A stretch of DNA of 64,000 nucleotides, taken from Albibacterium bauzanense (GTDB taxonomy: Bacteria; Bacteroidota; Bacteroidia; Sphingobacteriales; Sphingobacteriaceae). Under the pieces are notes generated by a model that was not told the DNA's origin, made no database searches, and saw nothing but the letters and a program-made list of their open reading frames with translations. Each line of letters starts with the position of its first letter. The stretch's first letter is position 1. The stretch covers positions 1,178,001-1,242,000 of the forward strand of contig NZ_SMGO01000001.1 of the NCBI RefSeq assembly GCF_004339765.1, in the 5' to 3' direction. Of the stretch, positions 8,558 to 18,636 are shown in pieces. Both the position numbers and the translations under genes were made by a program.

Positions 8558-9799
8558 TTATACATCAAGTAGTAAACGGGTTGGATCTTCTAAAAGCTCC
8601 TTCACGCGTACTAAGAAACTAACTGATTCTCTTCCATCAATGATTCTATGATCATAAGATAATGCAAGATACATCATCGGACGAATAACCACCTCGCCAT
8701 TAATTGCAACCGGACGCTGAATAATGTTATGCATTCCTAGTATTGCAGATTGAGGAGCATTGATTATTGGAGTCGACATCATTGAGCCAAATACTCCACC
8801 ATTTGTGATTGTAAAGGTTCCTCCAGTCATCTCCTGAATGGTCAATTTATTACCTCTGGCTTTAGTTGCCAAATCAACAACTGCTTTTTCAATATCTTGT
8901 AAAGATAATGACTCTGCATTTCTAATAATTGGAACTACCAAACCTTTCGGGCCTGATACAGCAATTGAGACATCAACAAAGTTACTATATACAATTTCTT
9001 CTTCTTCAATTCTTGCATTAACTGATGGCCATTCATTTAAAGCCATGCATACTGCTTTGGTAAAGAAAGACATAAAACCTAAACCAACACCGTGTTTCTC
9101 TTTAAACTTGTCTTTATATTTACTACGTAAATCCATTATTGGCTTCATATCTACTTCGTTAAAAGTAGTAAGCATAGCCGTTTCATTTTTTACAACTACT
9201 AAACGTTTCGCAATAGTCTTTCTAAGAGAAGACATTTTCTCATGTCTTTCATCTCTACTTCCAGCTATGGAAGGAGAAGTACTGGCAACCGCTGATGCAG
9301 GAGATTTCTCTGCTGGTGCTGTAGATTCATCTTTAGAAGGTGCAGAAGCTTTTACAGCATCATCCTTTGTTATACGGCCATCTTTTCCTGTACCGTTTAT
9401 AGACTTAGTATCTATGCCTTTTTCTTTAAGTATCTTAGCTGCTGCAGGAGATGCTGTACCTGAAGCATAACTTTCTTGAGATTCTACCGGTTCTGCCTTA
9501 GCTGCCGGTGCTGCTTCTGCAGACTCTGCTTGCTTTGATGGGGCAGGGCTTCCTTCAGCTTTATTTCCGTCTTCAATTTTACAAAGAACTGCTCCAATCT
9601 CTAAGGTATCACCTTCTGCTGCAATATGTCTTAATATTCCTGCTTTTTCAGCCGGAAGCTCAAATGTAGCCTTATCAGATTCCAGTTCAGCAACGATTTC
9701 ATCCATTTCTACATAATCGCCGTCATTTTTTAACCATTGCGCTAAAGTAACTTCTGTAATAGATTCGCCTACGGTAGGCACTTTCATTTCTAAACTCAT
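8558..9799 (-). CDS. odhB: 2-oxoglutarate dehydrogenase E2, dihydrolipoyllysine-residue succinyltransferase
   Basis: A 413-residue E2 subunit that transfers the succinyl group from E1 to CoA in the TCA cycle. It has one lipoyl domain (about 1-77) with the attachment lysine Lys43 in ESDKA. An Ala/Pro/Glu-rich linker follows, then a peripheral subunit-binding domain ([14 protein letters not shown], about 120-150). The catalytic domain (about 185-413) carries the active-site motif DHRIIDG (His384, Asp388). Length and domain order are typical of SucB. It lies 12 bp after sucA and is clearly in one operon with it. The alternative names sucB and odhB are equivalent; other 2-oxoacid E2s are less likely given the sucA neighbour. 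Confidence 0.95.
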   Translation of the reverse strand: MSLEMKVPTVGESITEVTLAQWLKNDGDYVEMDEIVAELESDKATFELPAEKAGILRHIAAEGDTLEIGAVLCKIEDGNKAEGSPAPSKQAESAEAAPAAKAEPVESQESYASGTASPAAAKILKEKGIDTKSINGTGKDGRITKDDAVKASAPSKDESTAPAEKSPASAVASTSPSIAGSRDERHEKMSSLRKTIAKRLVVVKNETAMLTTFNEVDMKPIMDLRSKYKDKFKEKHGVGLGFMSFFTKAVCMALNEWPSVNARIEEEEIVYSNFVDVSIAVSGPKGLVVPIIRNAESLSLQDIEKAVVDLATKARGNKLTIQEMTGGTFTITNGGVFGSMMSTPIINAPQSAILGMHNIIQRPVAINGEVVIRPMMYLALSYDHRIIDGRESVSFLVRVKELLEDPTRLLLDV

Positions 9800-9811
9800 A
9801 AATGCTAATTA

Positions 9812-12595
9812 TTAATCGACTTTCACAGCCTCATTGGTTGTTTTCTGTATGTTCTTTTTTACTTCTTTTCCAGCTTGTGTTTCAAAAGCCCGTTCAACAA
9901 TAATTAACTGTTGAGCGATGTGTTGTTTTTGATAACCTGTAGCCGGACTACTGCTTTCTTTACGGCAAACTACTTCTAATTCAATTCTGGAATGACGAAG
10001 TTTACGGCAGATATAAGGCCACGCTCCCATATTTTCAGGCTCTTCCTGAACCCATAAGAAATCATCTGCATTCTTATATTTAGCTTTTATTGCACGAAGT
10101 CTATCCATTGGTGTAGGATACATTTGTTCAACACGAACAATAGCTACATCTTTTCTTTTATCGGTTTGCTGTTTATCTAATAAATCATAATAAACTTTAC
10201 CAGTACAGAACAGAACGCGTTTAACATCTGCAGCCTTAACATAGCTATCATCAATAACTTCCTGAAACTGACCCTTCGTAAACTCTTCCAGATTAGAAAC
10301 AACTAAAGGATGGCGAAGCAAGCTCTTAGGTGTAAAAACAATCAGTGGTTTACGGAATTCGCGGTGTAACTGACGGCGTAATATATGGAAGAAGTTAGCC
10401 GGAGTAGTACAATTTGCAACTTGCATGTTATTCTCAGCACATAGTTCTAAAACGCGCTCAACTCTCGCTGAAGAATGTTCTGGTCCTTGTCCTTCATAAC
10501 CATGCGGAAGCAACATTACCAAAGCATTAGAACGCTTCCATTTGGCTTCTGAACTTGAAAGATATTGATCGGTTATAGTTTGAGCACCGTTTACAAAATC
10601 TCCAAATTGAGCTTCCCATATAGTAAGTGAATGCGGATTTGCTAACGAATAGCCATACTCAAATCCCAATACTCCGTATTCTGAAAGTAGAGAATTATAG
10701 ATATCAAACTTTACATCACCATTATTCAATTGAGCTAATGGAACATATTCTTCTTCTGAATCTTCTAAAGTTAAAACCGCATGTCTGTGTGAGAAAGTAC
10801 CACGCTCTACGTCCTGTCCTGAAACACGAACACGTTTACCTTCGTCTAATAAAGTACCATAAGCCATTAATTCAGCCATTGCCCAATCAAAAACCTTATT
10901 CTCTACCATTTTCCGACGGTCATCAAACAAGCGCTCAATCTTGCGGAAAAATTTCCTGTCTTTAGGAAGTTCCGTAATTGCGTTAGCTATCCGAATAAAA
11001 TCTTTTTCAGATACCGCTGTATTTGCAGGTACAAAAATATCCTCATATTTAGCTTTTCTAAGACCCTGCCATGCACCAGAATACATAGGATTCACATCAG
11101 GAATTACCTCATCATCTTTCGATTCATCCAAACGTTTCTGTAAAAGCGCACGGAAATCCTTTTCCATTTCTTTGGCCAGGCTAGCATCTACACTACCTTG
11201 CTCCAGAAGCTTCTTATTGTAAACCTCTCTTGGGTTTAAATGCTTCTCAATAGCTTTATATAATACTGGCTGTGTAAATTTAGGTTCGTCAGCCTCATTA
11301 TGACCATAACGACGGTAACATAACATATCGATGAATACGTCAGTACGATATTTTTGACGATATTCAACTGCCATATTAATGGCGTATACTAAAGCTTCCA
11401 CATCATCTCCATTTACATGAAATACGGGAGATAAAGTAACTTTAGCTATATCCGTACAATAAGTAGAAGATCTGGCATCTTTATAATTGGTTGTAAAACC
11501 TACCTGATTATTAATAACAATATGAATGGTACCACCTGTCTTATAACCATCAAGCTTAGACATTTGGATAACTTCATAAACAATACCTTGTCCGGCAATA
11601 GCTGCATCACCATGAATCAAAATAGGTGCAATTTTAGAGGAATTGCCCTCGTATTTCATATCAATCTTAGAACGGACAATCCCTTCCACTACCGGGCTCA
11701 CAGTTTCTAAGTGTGAAGGATTTGGACAAAGGCTTAAATGAACCCTTTTATTATTTGCGGTTGTAACATCGGATGAAAATCCTAAATGGTATTTAACATC
11801 CCCTCCAAATTCAACATCATCTGTTGTTTTACCTTCAAATTCATTAAAGACAGTCTCGTAAGTCTTACCTAATACGTTAACTAAAACGTTTAGACGACCA
11901 CGATGCGCCATGCCTATTACAAACTCTTCAATACCTAAATCTGCACCCTTCTGAATAACAGAATCCAACCCAGGTATCAAGCTTTCAGCTCCTTCAAGAG
12001 AAAAACGTTTCTGTCCTAAAAACTTAGTTCCTAAGAAATTCTCAAAAACTACTGCCTCATTCAATTTTAGAAGCATTCTCTTTTTAGCCTCAATATCAAA
12101 ATTAGGCTCGTTTCTTTCACTCTCCATCCGGTTTTGCAACCAGGATATCTTTTCAGGATTACGGATATACTTAAATTCAGCACCAATTGTATCACAATAG
12201 GTGTCTTCTATCAACTGACGAATATCCCTCAACTTAGCAGGGCCTAAGCCAACCTCGATACCTGCATTGTATACAGTATCCATATCAGCCTCACTTAAAC
12301 CAAAGGTTGCCAGCTCCTTACCCGGGAAATATCGTCTGCGTTCGCGAACAGGATTCGTTTTCGTAAATAAATGACCTCTCTCACGATAGCCATTTATCAT
12401 GTTCAATACATTAATTTCTTTTAATATATGTTCAGGAGTCTCTGTTGCAGGGCCTCCTCCTTGAGAGCCGAAATCAAATCCTTCAAAAAACTTTTGCCAC
12501 CCAAAATCAACTGATTCAGGATCACTTTTGTATGACTCATACATCGAATCAATGTAACGAGAGTCTGCGTTGCTCAAGAAAGTAAGCTTATCCAT
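9812..12595 (-). CDS. sucA: 2-oxoglutarate dehydrogenase E1 component
   Basis: A 927-residue thiamine-diphosphate enzyme that decarboxylates 2-oxoglutarate and passes succinyl to OdhB. An N-terminal E2-binding segment (FLSNADSRYIDSMYESY) is followed by the HRGRLNVL motif near residue 230 and the ThDP-binding GDAAIAGQG near 330. The C-terminal transketolase-like and regulatory domains follow (GYEGQGPEHSSAR near 690). The length is normal for the family (900-950). It is the first gene of the sucA-odhB unit. A -7 promoter element is visible 21 bp upstream of the start. Confidence 0.97.
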   Translation of the reverse strand: MDKLTFLSNADSRYIDSMYESYKSDPESVDFGWQKFFEGFDFGSQGGGPATETPEHILKEINVLNMINGYRERGHLFTKTNPVRERRRYFPGKELATFGLSEADMDTVYNAGIEVGLGPAKLRDIRQLIEDTYCDTIGAEFKYIRNPEKISWLQNRMESERNEPNFDIEAKKRMLLKLNEAVVFENFLGTKFLGQKRFSLEGAESLIPGLDSVIQKGADLGIEEFVIGMAHRGRLNVLVNVLGKTYETVFNEFEGKTTDDVEFGGDVKYHLGFSSDVTTANNKRVHLSLCPNPSHLETVSPVVEGIVRSKIDMKYEGNSSKIAPILIHGDAAIAGQGIVYEVIQMSKLDGYKTGGTIHIVINNQVGFTTNYKDARSSTYCTDIAKVTLSPVFHVNGDDVEALVYAINMAVEYRQKYRTDVFIDMLCYRRYGHNEADEPKFTQPVLYKAIEKHLNPREVYNKKLLEQGSVDASLAKEMEKDFRALLQKRLDESKDDEVIPDVNPMYSGAWQGLRKAKYEDIFVPANTAVSEKDFIRIANAITELPKDRKFFRKIERLFDDRRKMVENKVFDWAMAELMAYGTLLDEGKRVRVSGQDVERGTFSHRHAVLTLEDSEEEYVPLAQLNNGDVKFDIYNSLLSEYGVLGFEYGYSLANPHSLTIWEAQFGDFVNGAQTITDQYLSSSEAKWKRSNALVMLLPHGYEGQGPEHSSARVERVLELCAENNMQVANCTTPANFFHILRRQLHREFRKPLIVFTPKSLLRHPLVVSNLEEFTKGQFQEVIDDSYVKAADVKRVLFCTGKVYYDLLDKQQTDKRKDVAIVRVEQMYPTPMDRLRAIKAKYKNADDFLWVQEEPENMGAWPYICRKLRHSRIELEVVCRKESSSPATGYQKQHIAQQLIIVERAFETQAGKEVKKNIQKTTNEAVKVD

Positions 12596-12615
12596 GTCTA
12601 ATTATACGTATAAAG

Positions 12616-12623
12616 CAAAGTTA
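12616..12623 (-). promoter_or_regulatory. -7 element upstream of sucA
   Basis: TAACTTTG on the minus strand, an exact TAnnTTTG match, about 20 bp before the sucA start codon. The expected -33 TTG is not evident. A short leader would result. Confidence 0.4.
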
Positions 12624-12748
12624 TAAATAATATGATTGTAGTGATAAGGAATCGCGATCTTTTTTAGCACTCACAATCAAAAGCGAATATCCATCTTTGT
12701 TTTTTAGAAAGCAATTGGAAAATAAATCGATATATGCAATTCTACATA

Positions 12749-13933
12749 TTACGAAATATTCTTAAGATTATGCTTAAAACTACTACCTACACCAGCAATA
12801 TGTGCCCAACTTCCATAATTGGTTGCCGGATTATAGTCAACTAATTTCTCTTCAAAATAAGCTGCACCTTTTAACCAATTTACACGAAGGTCGTTAACCA
12901 AATAAGCTGCTGCTTCAGTTCGCTCAGCTTGATTGATATAGCCGGTACTATTCAAAGTTTCCATAATATGATTAACCTCAGCATTATCCGTTTTCCCTGA
13001 TTTCCAATTTTCAAATTGCTCATCTCCTCCAATACAGGAAAATTCAATTTTAGATAATCCCTGCAACTTGAAGAACTTATTGCCATGCTTCTTAAACATA
13101 AAGCGGTAATAATCATGCCACCACAACTCATCCATCAATTTATTAGAAATACTTTTTGGATAGTTAGAACAGCTTATTAAGGAATGATAATACGTATGTA
13201 CTGAAAGGCAACCTAAAGAAATCCATGGCGAGAGCCTGGATTCCGTCATTCCTCCACACATCAATAAAGTGAGTTGTTTTTTTGCTTCAGTCTCTCCACC
13301 TAATATTGAAGAGCCTTCTGCCAGTTTAATTTCCTCTTCATTAAAACCAAGATCTTCCAATGTAGGCACACTCCATTCAGGAGCGATTTCTAAAAAGCTC
13401 AAATTCTCAGGAAATCTTATACTTGGTCGAATAGAACTTTCCCTGCTAGCTTTTTTCTTAAAGGTATTGAAATCATCAGGTATATCCTTAATTGGGAAAG
13501 GCAGGTCTTCCTTATGATATAAGGTATGTCCAATAAAATGTCTTAAATTCAATTGCAACTTCCAAAGCGCTTCTTCAACCAGAGCAGACACCTTGGTTTC
13601 TTCATAAGCAACTTCACGATGATGATAAACCTCATCAATTTGGTACTGTTTCGCTAATTCCGGCAAAATCTCTTCTGGTAAGCCAGATTCAATTATTAAC
13701 TCACCATTAAAGGAACGAATCGATCTTTGAAGATCCTCAACGCTCTCATTAATGAACTTGGCTCTTAATACACCTGTTTTTTTGGTGCCGTATTTTGTTT
13801 CAACATATATACGCGGATCATAAATAAAAACTGGTAAAATAGCATTATCCTTGTCGCTTGCTAAGCTCAGCATTTCATTGTCACAGATCCGTAAATCGTT
13901 TCTAAACCAAACTAAGATGGTCTTTTTATTCAT
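12749..13933 (-). CDS. divergent, C-terminally short DASH-type cryptochrome/photolyase
   Basis: A 394-residue member of the cryptochrome/photolyase superfamily. The N-terminal alpha/beta photolyase domain (residues 1-130, starting ILVWFRNDLRICDNE) is well conserved, and the middle resembles DASH cryptochromes (RLSPWISLGCLS, WWHDYYRFM, KKHGNKFF). The FAD-binding end is unusual. Where relatives carry a G-x-P-x-(I/V)-D-A-x-M-R segment and an N-R-x-R-Q segment, this protein has DNAEVNHIMETL and NQAERTEAAAY. The Trp residues expected in the electron-transfer chain (NWLKG, GSW) remain. The protein stops right after AGVGSS, without the usual R-x-F-N-P tail of about 40 residues. It may still be a photoreceptor, or a degenerate paralogue. 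It is divergent from the Rossmann protein at 14110. Confidence 0.75.
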   Translation of the reverse strand: MNKKTILVWFRNDLRICDNEMLSLASDKDNAILPVFIYDPRIYVETKYGTKKTGVLRAKFINESVEDLQRSIRSFNGELIIESGLPEEILPELAKQYQIDEVYHHREVAYEETKVSALVEEALWKLQLNLRHFIGHTLYHKEDLPFPIKDIPDDFNTFKKKASRESSIRPSIRFPENLSFLEIAPEWSVPTLEDLGFNEEEIKLAEGSSILGGETEAKKQLTLLMCGGMTESRLSPWISLGCLSVHTYYHSLISCSNYPKSISNKLMDELWWHDYYRFMFKKHGNKFFKLQGLSKIEFSCIGGDEQFENWKSGKTDNAEVNHIMETLNSTGYINQAERTEAAAYLVNDLRVNWLKGAAYFEEKLVDYNPATNYGSWAHIAGVGSSFKHNLKNIS

Positions 13934-13955
13934 TCCAAATAAAAATTATGCGTCA

Positions 13956-13963
13956 CAAATATA
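13956..13963 (-). promoter_or_regulatory. -7 element for the cryptochrome gene
   Basis: TATATTTG on the minus strand, an exact TAnnTTTG match, 22 bp upstream of the start codon. No clear -33 partner was found. Confidence 0.4.
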
Positions 13964-14071
13964 CTCATTTAAAGCTTATAATAGTGATATTCGTACCATG
14001 ATGCAGATATTGACATTCCATTTACAATGATTAATTTCACAAAAATAGAATAAAAAGAAACATTAGCTTTT

Positions 14072-14079
14072 TAGATTTG
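14072..14079 (+). promoter_or_regulatory. -7 element for the Rossmann-fold gene
   Basis: TAGATTTG, an exact TAnnTTTG match, 30 bp upstream of the ATG at 14110. Together with the element at 13956 it makes the 176-bp gap a divergent promoter region. Confidence 0.4.
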
Positions 14080-14109
14080 TAATATTAACAGCATAATTAT
14101 CTTTACCAG

Positions 14110-14970
14110 ATGAATGTACTCTTAACCGGCATCAATACTTACTTAGGAAAAAAATTATCTCTTTTCTTTTTAGAAAAGGATTACCAACTAACATGCCTGG
14201 TGAGGAATGAGACATTTCTAAAAGAAAAGGGAAATACCAATCTATCTGTAATCCGTGGAGATTTAATTCGGGAGAAGTACTCAAAAGACTTTCCTAAAGA
14301 TCTGGATGCTGCCTTCTATTTCAGCTATTATATAGCAGAACAGGGAGATATCTATCAAGATCTGGAACTACTATCAATTCAAAATTATATAAAGAAAGCG
14401 CGCAAAGTTAATTGTGCTCATCTAATCTATGTAATGCCCTTACGATCACCGGTAAATAAGGATATTAAACAGTTATTTGAAAAAAGCTATATCCCTTATA
14501 CAGTTATTCGAACAAGCAATATTGTAGGAAAGGACTCTCTCCTGATACAGATATTCAAAAGAATGGCAAGCAATTTTGCAATAATCTCAAACAGCAAATT
14601 AGCAAGCAGTAAATGCCAACCTATCGCTCTAAGCGATGCTATCACCTATTTAGACTTTATTGCTTCTAATCCGGTAACATTTAACCAAACTTTTGACATT
14701 GGCGGCCCTGAAATTTTAAGCTATCGCGAAATGTTATCACAATTTTTACAGATCTGTAAAATCAAAAAGACCATCATTACCTTACCTTTTGTTCATTCAT
14801 TTTTCTCAACCTTTTGGTTAAGCAAAAGCAGCGGATTACCAAAAATGATCGCACATGCGTTTAGCGAAAATATCCAAGGTGATTTACTTTGCGAAAACAA
14901 TCGGATTCACGACCTTTTTCCACATACAAGTTTAAAATTCAAAGAAGCAGTACTAGAGTCTATCAAATAA
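14110..14970 (+). CDS. atypical NAD(P)-binding Rossmann (SDR-like) protein
   Basis: A 286-residue protein resembling atypical/extended short-chain dehydrogenases of the NmrA/YbjT type. It opens with the beta-alpha-beta dinucleotide fold MNVLLTGINTYLGKKL. The usual GxxGxxG is altered: the middle Gly is replaced by Thr. SVIRGDL near residue 50 and YVMPLRSP near residue 115 correspond to strands 3 and 5, and FDIGGPEILSYREML near residue 200 is typical of the family's C-terminal part. No YxxxK catalytic pair is evident, so it may bind a nucleotide without being a classical dehydrogenase. It is divergently oriented to the cryptochrome gene and ends at a terminator. SDR-like genes beside photolyase genes recur in bacteria, but the role is unknown. 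Confidence 0.65.
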   Translation: MNVLLTGINTYLGKKLSLFFLEKDYQLTCLVRNETFLKEKGNTNLSVIRGDLIREKYSKDFPKDLDAAFYFSYYIAEQGDIYQDLELLSIQNYIKKARKVNCAHLIYVMPLRSPVNKDIKQLFEKSYIPYTVIRTSNIVGKDSLLIQIFKRMASNFAIISNSKLASSKCQPIALSDAITYLDFIASNPVTFNQTFDIGGPEILSYREMLSQFLQICKIKKTIITLPFVHSFFSTFWLSKSSGLPKMIAHAFSENIQGDLLCENNRIHDLFPHTSLKFKEAVLESIK

Positions 14971-15008
14971 AAAAAAGCCATAAGATAAAACCTTATGACC
15001 TTTTTTAT
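14971..15008 (+). terminator. intrinsic terminator after the Rossmann-fold gene
   Basis: A hairpin built on CATAAG/CTTATG (14979-14984 with 14992-14997), flanked by an A run on one side and a T run (15001-15006) on the other. It may work in both directions but best fits the plus-strand gene ending at 14970. Confidence 0.65.
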
Positions 15009-15056
15009 TTTGTGAACTCTTAAAAGCTTTTACATTTAAGAGCTAAGCATTTATAT

Positions 15057-16004
15057 TTACTTCACGACTTTCTTTACACTTACTTCAAAATCTATTGAAG
15101 AAAAAGGAGGAACACCACTTCCTGTAGTCGAAGAACTTGCTGTTCCCGGAAGACCATAAGCTTGAGATGAAGGTAATACCATACGCACCTTGCCACCCTC
15201 TTTCACCTTAGGAAGCACTTCTCTCCATCCGGCAATTGTTGAAGCTAAAGAAATATTAAGTGAGTCTGTTGCAGATTGCTCAACAATAGTTCCATTTAAC
15301 GTTTTCAAAACATATCCAATCTCAAGTGTTGATTCAGCTGAAACCTGATCACCTGTTCCCTCTTGAGAAATATGATAATAGATGCCACTGGGTGTTTCTA
15401 TAAAATCATTGCTATTTGAAAGCGTCGAGAGATAGTTCTTAATAGAATAATCTTCATATGTCGGCAAATCTGCAGGATCTATTGCATGAATAACATAATC
15501 GATAGATTGATTACTGCCTATTTTGCCAGAACCATTCCGTCCATATGCATATCTAGAAGGAACCAATACTCTTACTTTACCATTAGCATGCTTCAAAACC
15601 TGATTCAGAATTAGCTTCAATCCTTCTTCTTTATCTAATGGTGAACCAGACTGACTACCCGCTACTGCAGAGCCGTAAGGAAAATATCCTAAGTAATCTG
15701 CATAGCGATTTACAACATTAAAAGTATCCAGTGAACTGAAGGTCCCATCATGAGTTTTCAAAGTAAATACCAATGGAACAATCTCTGTATAATCAAGTTC
15801 CTTTCCATTTCCTTCTTCTAATACCTGGTAATACATCCCTGTATTCCCAAAAGGAAGCATGGTTAAATTGTTCTGACGAATGTAATTCTGGATATTCTCT
15901 TCATCCAATTCGACAATGGTTTGATAATCCTTCTTCTCACAAGATGCAAACGCTAATACGGCAAACAAGCCCAATACTAAGAACCGACTAGAAAATATAT
16001 TCAT
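15057..16004 (-). CDS. FKBP-type peptidyl-prolyl isomerase lipoprotein with two FKBP domains
   Basis: A 315-residue exported lipoprotein (signal peptide with lipobox FASC, Cys23). It carries two FKBP-like regions, about residues 45-175 and 200-315. The second has the well-preserved ending GVPPFSSIDFEVSVKKV and the core motif VLPSSQAYGLPG. The first has VLVPSRYAYGRNGSGKIGSNQSIDYVI, i.e. a similar core with more changes. Such proteins assist folding of proline-containing proteins in the periplasm. It lies 23 bp downstream of another FKBP lipoprotein gene, forming a two-gene unit. The first domain may be inactive, but that is inference. Confidence 0.85.
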   Translation of the reverse strand: MNIFSSRFLVLGLFAVLAFASCEKKDYQTIVELDEENIQNYIRQNNLTMLPFGNTGMYYQVLEEGNGKELDYTEIVPLVFTLKTHDGTFSSLDTFNVVNRYADYLGYFPYGSAVAGSQSGSPLDKEEGLKLILNQVLKHANGKVRVLVPSRYAYGRNGSGKIGSNQSIDYVIHAIDPADLPTYEDYSIKNYLSTLSNSNDFIETPSGIYYHISQEGTGDQVSAESTLEIGYVLKTLNGTIVEQSATDSLNISLASTIAGWREVLPKVKEGGKVRMVLPSSQAYGLPGTASSSTTGSGVPPFSSIDFEVSVKKVVK

Positions 16005-16027
16005 TCAACAGTGTATAATTTTTTATT

Positions 16028-16663
16028 TTAATTACCAGATGGAGCAGCCGGAGGTAAGACCTCTAGCACTTCAATATAAAAATCCAATGGAGAGTTTGCA
16101 GGAATACCTGATCTGGTTTGATTTTGATATCCATAAGGTGATGGCATAACAATTCTGATCTTCGAACCTTTTTGTAAACCAAGTTCTGTCAAACCAGTTT
16201 TAATAATCTTATCATTCTTGTCCTTCAATTCTTTTGGAAGGAATGCAACTTGCCATCCTCCAATTACTCCTCCTAATGACATATATTTACCAGCAGCCAT
16301 CTCAGCCTTTTCGAAAGTTTTTCCTGTTTCTACTAATTTACCTTCATAATTCACACGAATACGAGGAGCTTCAATGTCATTATTATTGTTAAAATTGTAG
16401 GTATAAAAAGCAGGATCTTCTTCATCTTGTAATCCTTCTTCTACAATCTTATACCAAATGCCTGTTTCTGCATCCTTTACAGCACCCTCTAATTCAGGGG
16501 TTTCTTCCACATATGCTTTCAATACAGGAGCTTCTAAATCCAAATATTTTTGAGCATCATAAGGTTCAAAATCCTTATCTTTCAAACAGCCGGTAAAAGC
16601 AACACCAGCGATTAAGGCGATAATTAAAAAGTTAATTTTTTTCATGGTCGTTTTCATACTCAT
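16028..16663 (-). CDS. FKBP-type peptidyl-prolyl isomerase lipoprotein
   Basis: A 211-residue lipoprotein with one FKBP domain (about residues 95-205). The signal peptide leads to the lipobox FTGC near residue 26. The internal ATG at residue 7 (MKKINF, position 16645) gives a more typical signal peptide and may be the real start. FKBP motifs include MSLGGVIGGWQVAF, IVMPSPYGYQ and IPANSPLDFYIEVLEV. It is the first gene of a pair with the two-domain FKBP lipoprotein, and both probably act in the periplasm on outer-membrane or secreted proteins. No substrate is suggested by the neighbours. Confidence 0.88.
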   Translation of the reverse strand: MSMKTTMKKINFLIIALIAGVAFTGCLKDKDFEPYDAQKYLDLEAPVLKAYVEETPELEGAVKDAETGIWYKIVEEGLQDEEDPAFYTYNFNNNNDIEAPRIRVNYEGKLVETGKTFEKAEMAAGKYMSLGGVIGGWQVAFLPKELKDKNDKIIKTGLTELGLQKGSKIRIVMPSPYGYQNQTRSGIPANSPLDFYIEVLEVLPPAAPSGN

Positions 16664-16754
16664 AAGTGCAAAGTTATTTATTTAATTGATTTTATTAAGG
16701 AATTAACATTTTTTAACAGCATCGTGCTATTACGGCTAATTCTTTTAAAATACG

Positions 16755-16785
16755 GAAACCGCTATAGATGTGCTACAGCGGTTTC
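16755..16785 (-). terminator. terminator of the fad operon
   Basis: A hairpin with a 9-bp outer stem (16755-16763 with 16777-16785) and a shorter inner stem, 18 bp past the fadE stop on the minus strand. A moderately T-rich stretch follows. Confidence 0.6.
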
Positions 16786-16803
16786 TAAATAAATAATAAT
16801 TAA

Positions 16804-18594
16804 TTAATAACAGTACTTATTAGCTTCAATCAACTGTTTTGCAATCCTTTGTCGTGCCTCTTTACTATTAAAAGGCTCTGTTTTTGTAAAACGACGAAGT
16901 CCCATCAGCATCATTTTCAACTCATCTCCTTCAGCAAAAGCATTTAAAGCCTGCTTTCCTGCGATAGAAATATAGTCTACTGTTGAATCCAAATAAACTC
17001 TGGCAATGTCTATTTGTCCTTTTACAGCATCTTCACCTCTCATCGCTACCAGTTTCTCTACCCTCAAAATTGTAGATTCCGCTACATACACATATCCAAT
17101 TATATCAGCAATATTCATCAAAATCTCCTGCTCTTTAGATAGGGTCATCATCAACTTCTGAACCGCCGCACCTGCTATCATCAATCCAGTTTTCTTCAAA
17201 TTCTTAAGAACTTTCTTCTCATAAGCAAAAAGCACATCCTCTGTTTCCTCAAAATCCGGAATAGACATCAATTCATTCGCTACTTGCTGAGCTGGTCCCA
17301 TTAAATCTAACTCGCCTTTCATTGCGCGCTTCAACAACATATCAACAATCAATAAGCGATTAACTTCATTGGTACCTTCAAATATTCGATTAATTCTAGA
17401 GTCCCGATAAGCTCTCTCCATAGGCGCTTCAGCAGAAAAACCCATTCCTCCATACACCTGAACTCCCTCATCAACAATATAATCCAGCATCTCAGAAGCC
17501 CAGACTTTCAAAATAGCACATTCAATCGCAAACTGCTCTGTAGATTTCAGTCTTGCTTTTCCACTATCCATCCCTCCGGCAACCAATTGCTCATAAGCAT
17601 CGTCAATATTCTGACCGGCCCGGTAAGCGGCACTTTCGACAGCAAAATTTCGAATTGCCATCTCAGCCAATTTATAACGGATAGCTCCAAATTTTGAAAT
17701 CTGCAACCCAAATTGTACGCGCTCATTCGAATAATTAATAGCATGATCCAACGCCTTTTTAGAAGAACCAATGGCCGCCGCACCCAACTTTATCCGGCCA
17801 ATGTTTAAAATGTTTACCGCAATCTTAAATCCATTTTCTCTTTCTGAAAGCAGGTTCTCAGCAGGGACCGGACAATCGTTAAAAAAGACCTGACGTGTAG
17901 ATGAACCTTTAATTCCCATCTTATGTTCTTCCGGATTCATCGTTATCCCACCAAAATCCCTTTCTACAATAAAGGCAGACAGGCTCTTGTCATCATCTAT
18001 TTTAGCAAATACGATGAAAAGATCTGCAAAACCACCATTCGTAATCCACATCTTTTGGCCATTAAGCATATAATGTGTTCCTTCCGAATTCAATTTAGCC
18101 GACGTCTTTCCTGAATTTGCATCAGACCCAGCATTCGGTTCCGTTAAACAGTAAGCCGCTTTAAGCTCTCCTGTCGCCAATCTTGGAATATATTTCTTCT
18201 TTTGCTCTTCATTACCATAGTACAAAATGGGTAGCGTTCCAATACCTGTATGAGCAGAAAGTGCTACTGCAAAAGAATGGCCTGCTCCTACCGCATCAGT
18301 AACAAGCATCGATGTATTGAAATTCTTTCCAAAGCCACCATATTCCTCAGGAATAGAAACACTCAATATACCAAGCTCTCCGGCCTTATCCAATAAACTT
18401 TGCATCAAGCCTTCTTCCTGTGCATCAATTTCATCAAGTTTTGGCAATACCTCAGCTTCTATAAAATCAACACAGGTTTGTTTGATCATTAACTGCTCTT
18501 CATCAAATTCTTCCGGAATGAAAATATCTTTATAAGAGGTTTCACGAATTACAAATTCGCCACCTTTAATTACATTTTTAGATTCTTCTAACAT
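16804..18594 (-). CDS. fadE: acyl-CoA dehydrogenase (FadE/VLCAD-like)
   Basis: A 596-residue flavin enzyme catalysing the first step of fatty acid beta-oxidation (acyl-CoA to trans-2-enoyl-CoA). The acyl-CoA dehydrogenase core spans about 30-420, with [12 protein letters not shown] and MWITNGG motifs. The catalytic glutamate is in the motif [13 protein letters not shown] near residue 420. A C-terminal extension of about 170 residues resembles the long form found in VLCAD and Bacillus FadE (about 594 residues). It is the last gene of the operon, 42 bp after the thiolase gene. Electrons would pass to an electron-transfer flavoprotein, not encoded in this window. Confidence 0.92.
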   Translation of the reverse strand: MLEESKNVIKGGEFVIRETSYKDIFIPEEFDEEQLMIKQTCVDFIEAEVLPKLDEIDAQEEGLMQSLLDKAGELGILSVSIPEEYGGFGKNFNTSMLVTDAVGAGHSFAVALSAHTGIGTLPILYYGNEEQKKKYIPRLATGELKAAYCLTEPNAGSDANSGKTSAKLNSEGTHYMLNGQKMWITNGGFADLFIVFAKIDDDKSLSAFIVERDFGGITMNPEEHKMGIKGSSTRQVFFNDCPVPAENLLSERENGFKIAVNILNIGRIKLGAAAIGSSKKALDHAINYSNERVQFGLQISKFGAIRYKLAEMAIRNFAVESAAYRAGQNIDDAYEQLVAGGMDSGKARLKSTEQFAIECAILKVWASEMLDYIVDEGVQVYGGMGFSAEAPMERAYRDSRINRIFEGTNEVNRLLIVDMLLKRAMKGELDLMGPAQQVANELMSIPDFEETEDVLFAYEKKVLKNLKKTGLMIAGAAVQKLMMTLSKEQEILMNIADIIGYVYVAESTILRVEKLVAMRGEDAVKGQIDIARVYLDSTVDYISIAGKQALNAFAEGDELKMMLMGLRRFTKTEPFNSKEARQRIAKQLIEANKYCY

Positions 18595-18636
18595 CTTCTC
18601 AATATTTTATAAAATCAATCTTTCTCCTGCCACAAA

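Noticed and set aside
8838-9470. 210-codon open frame on the plus strand
   Set aside because: It lies entirely antisense to odhB, has a composition expected from the complement of the Ala/Pro-rich linker, and shows no promoter or family match.
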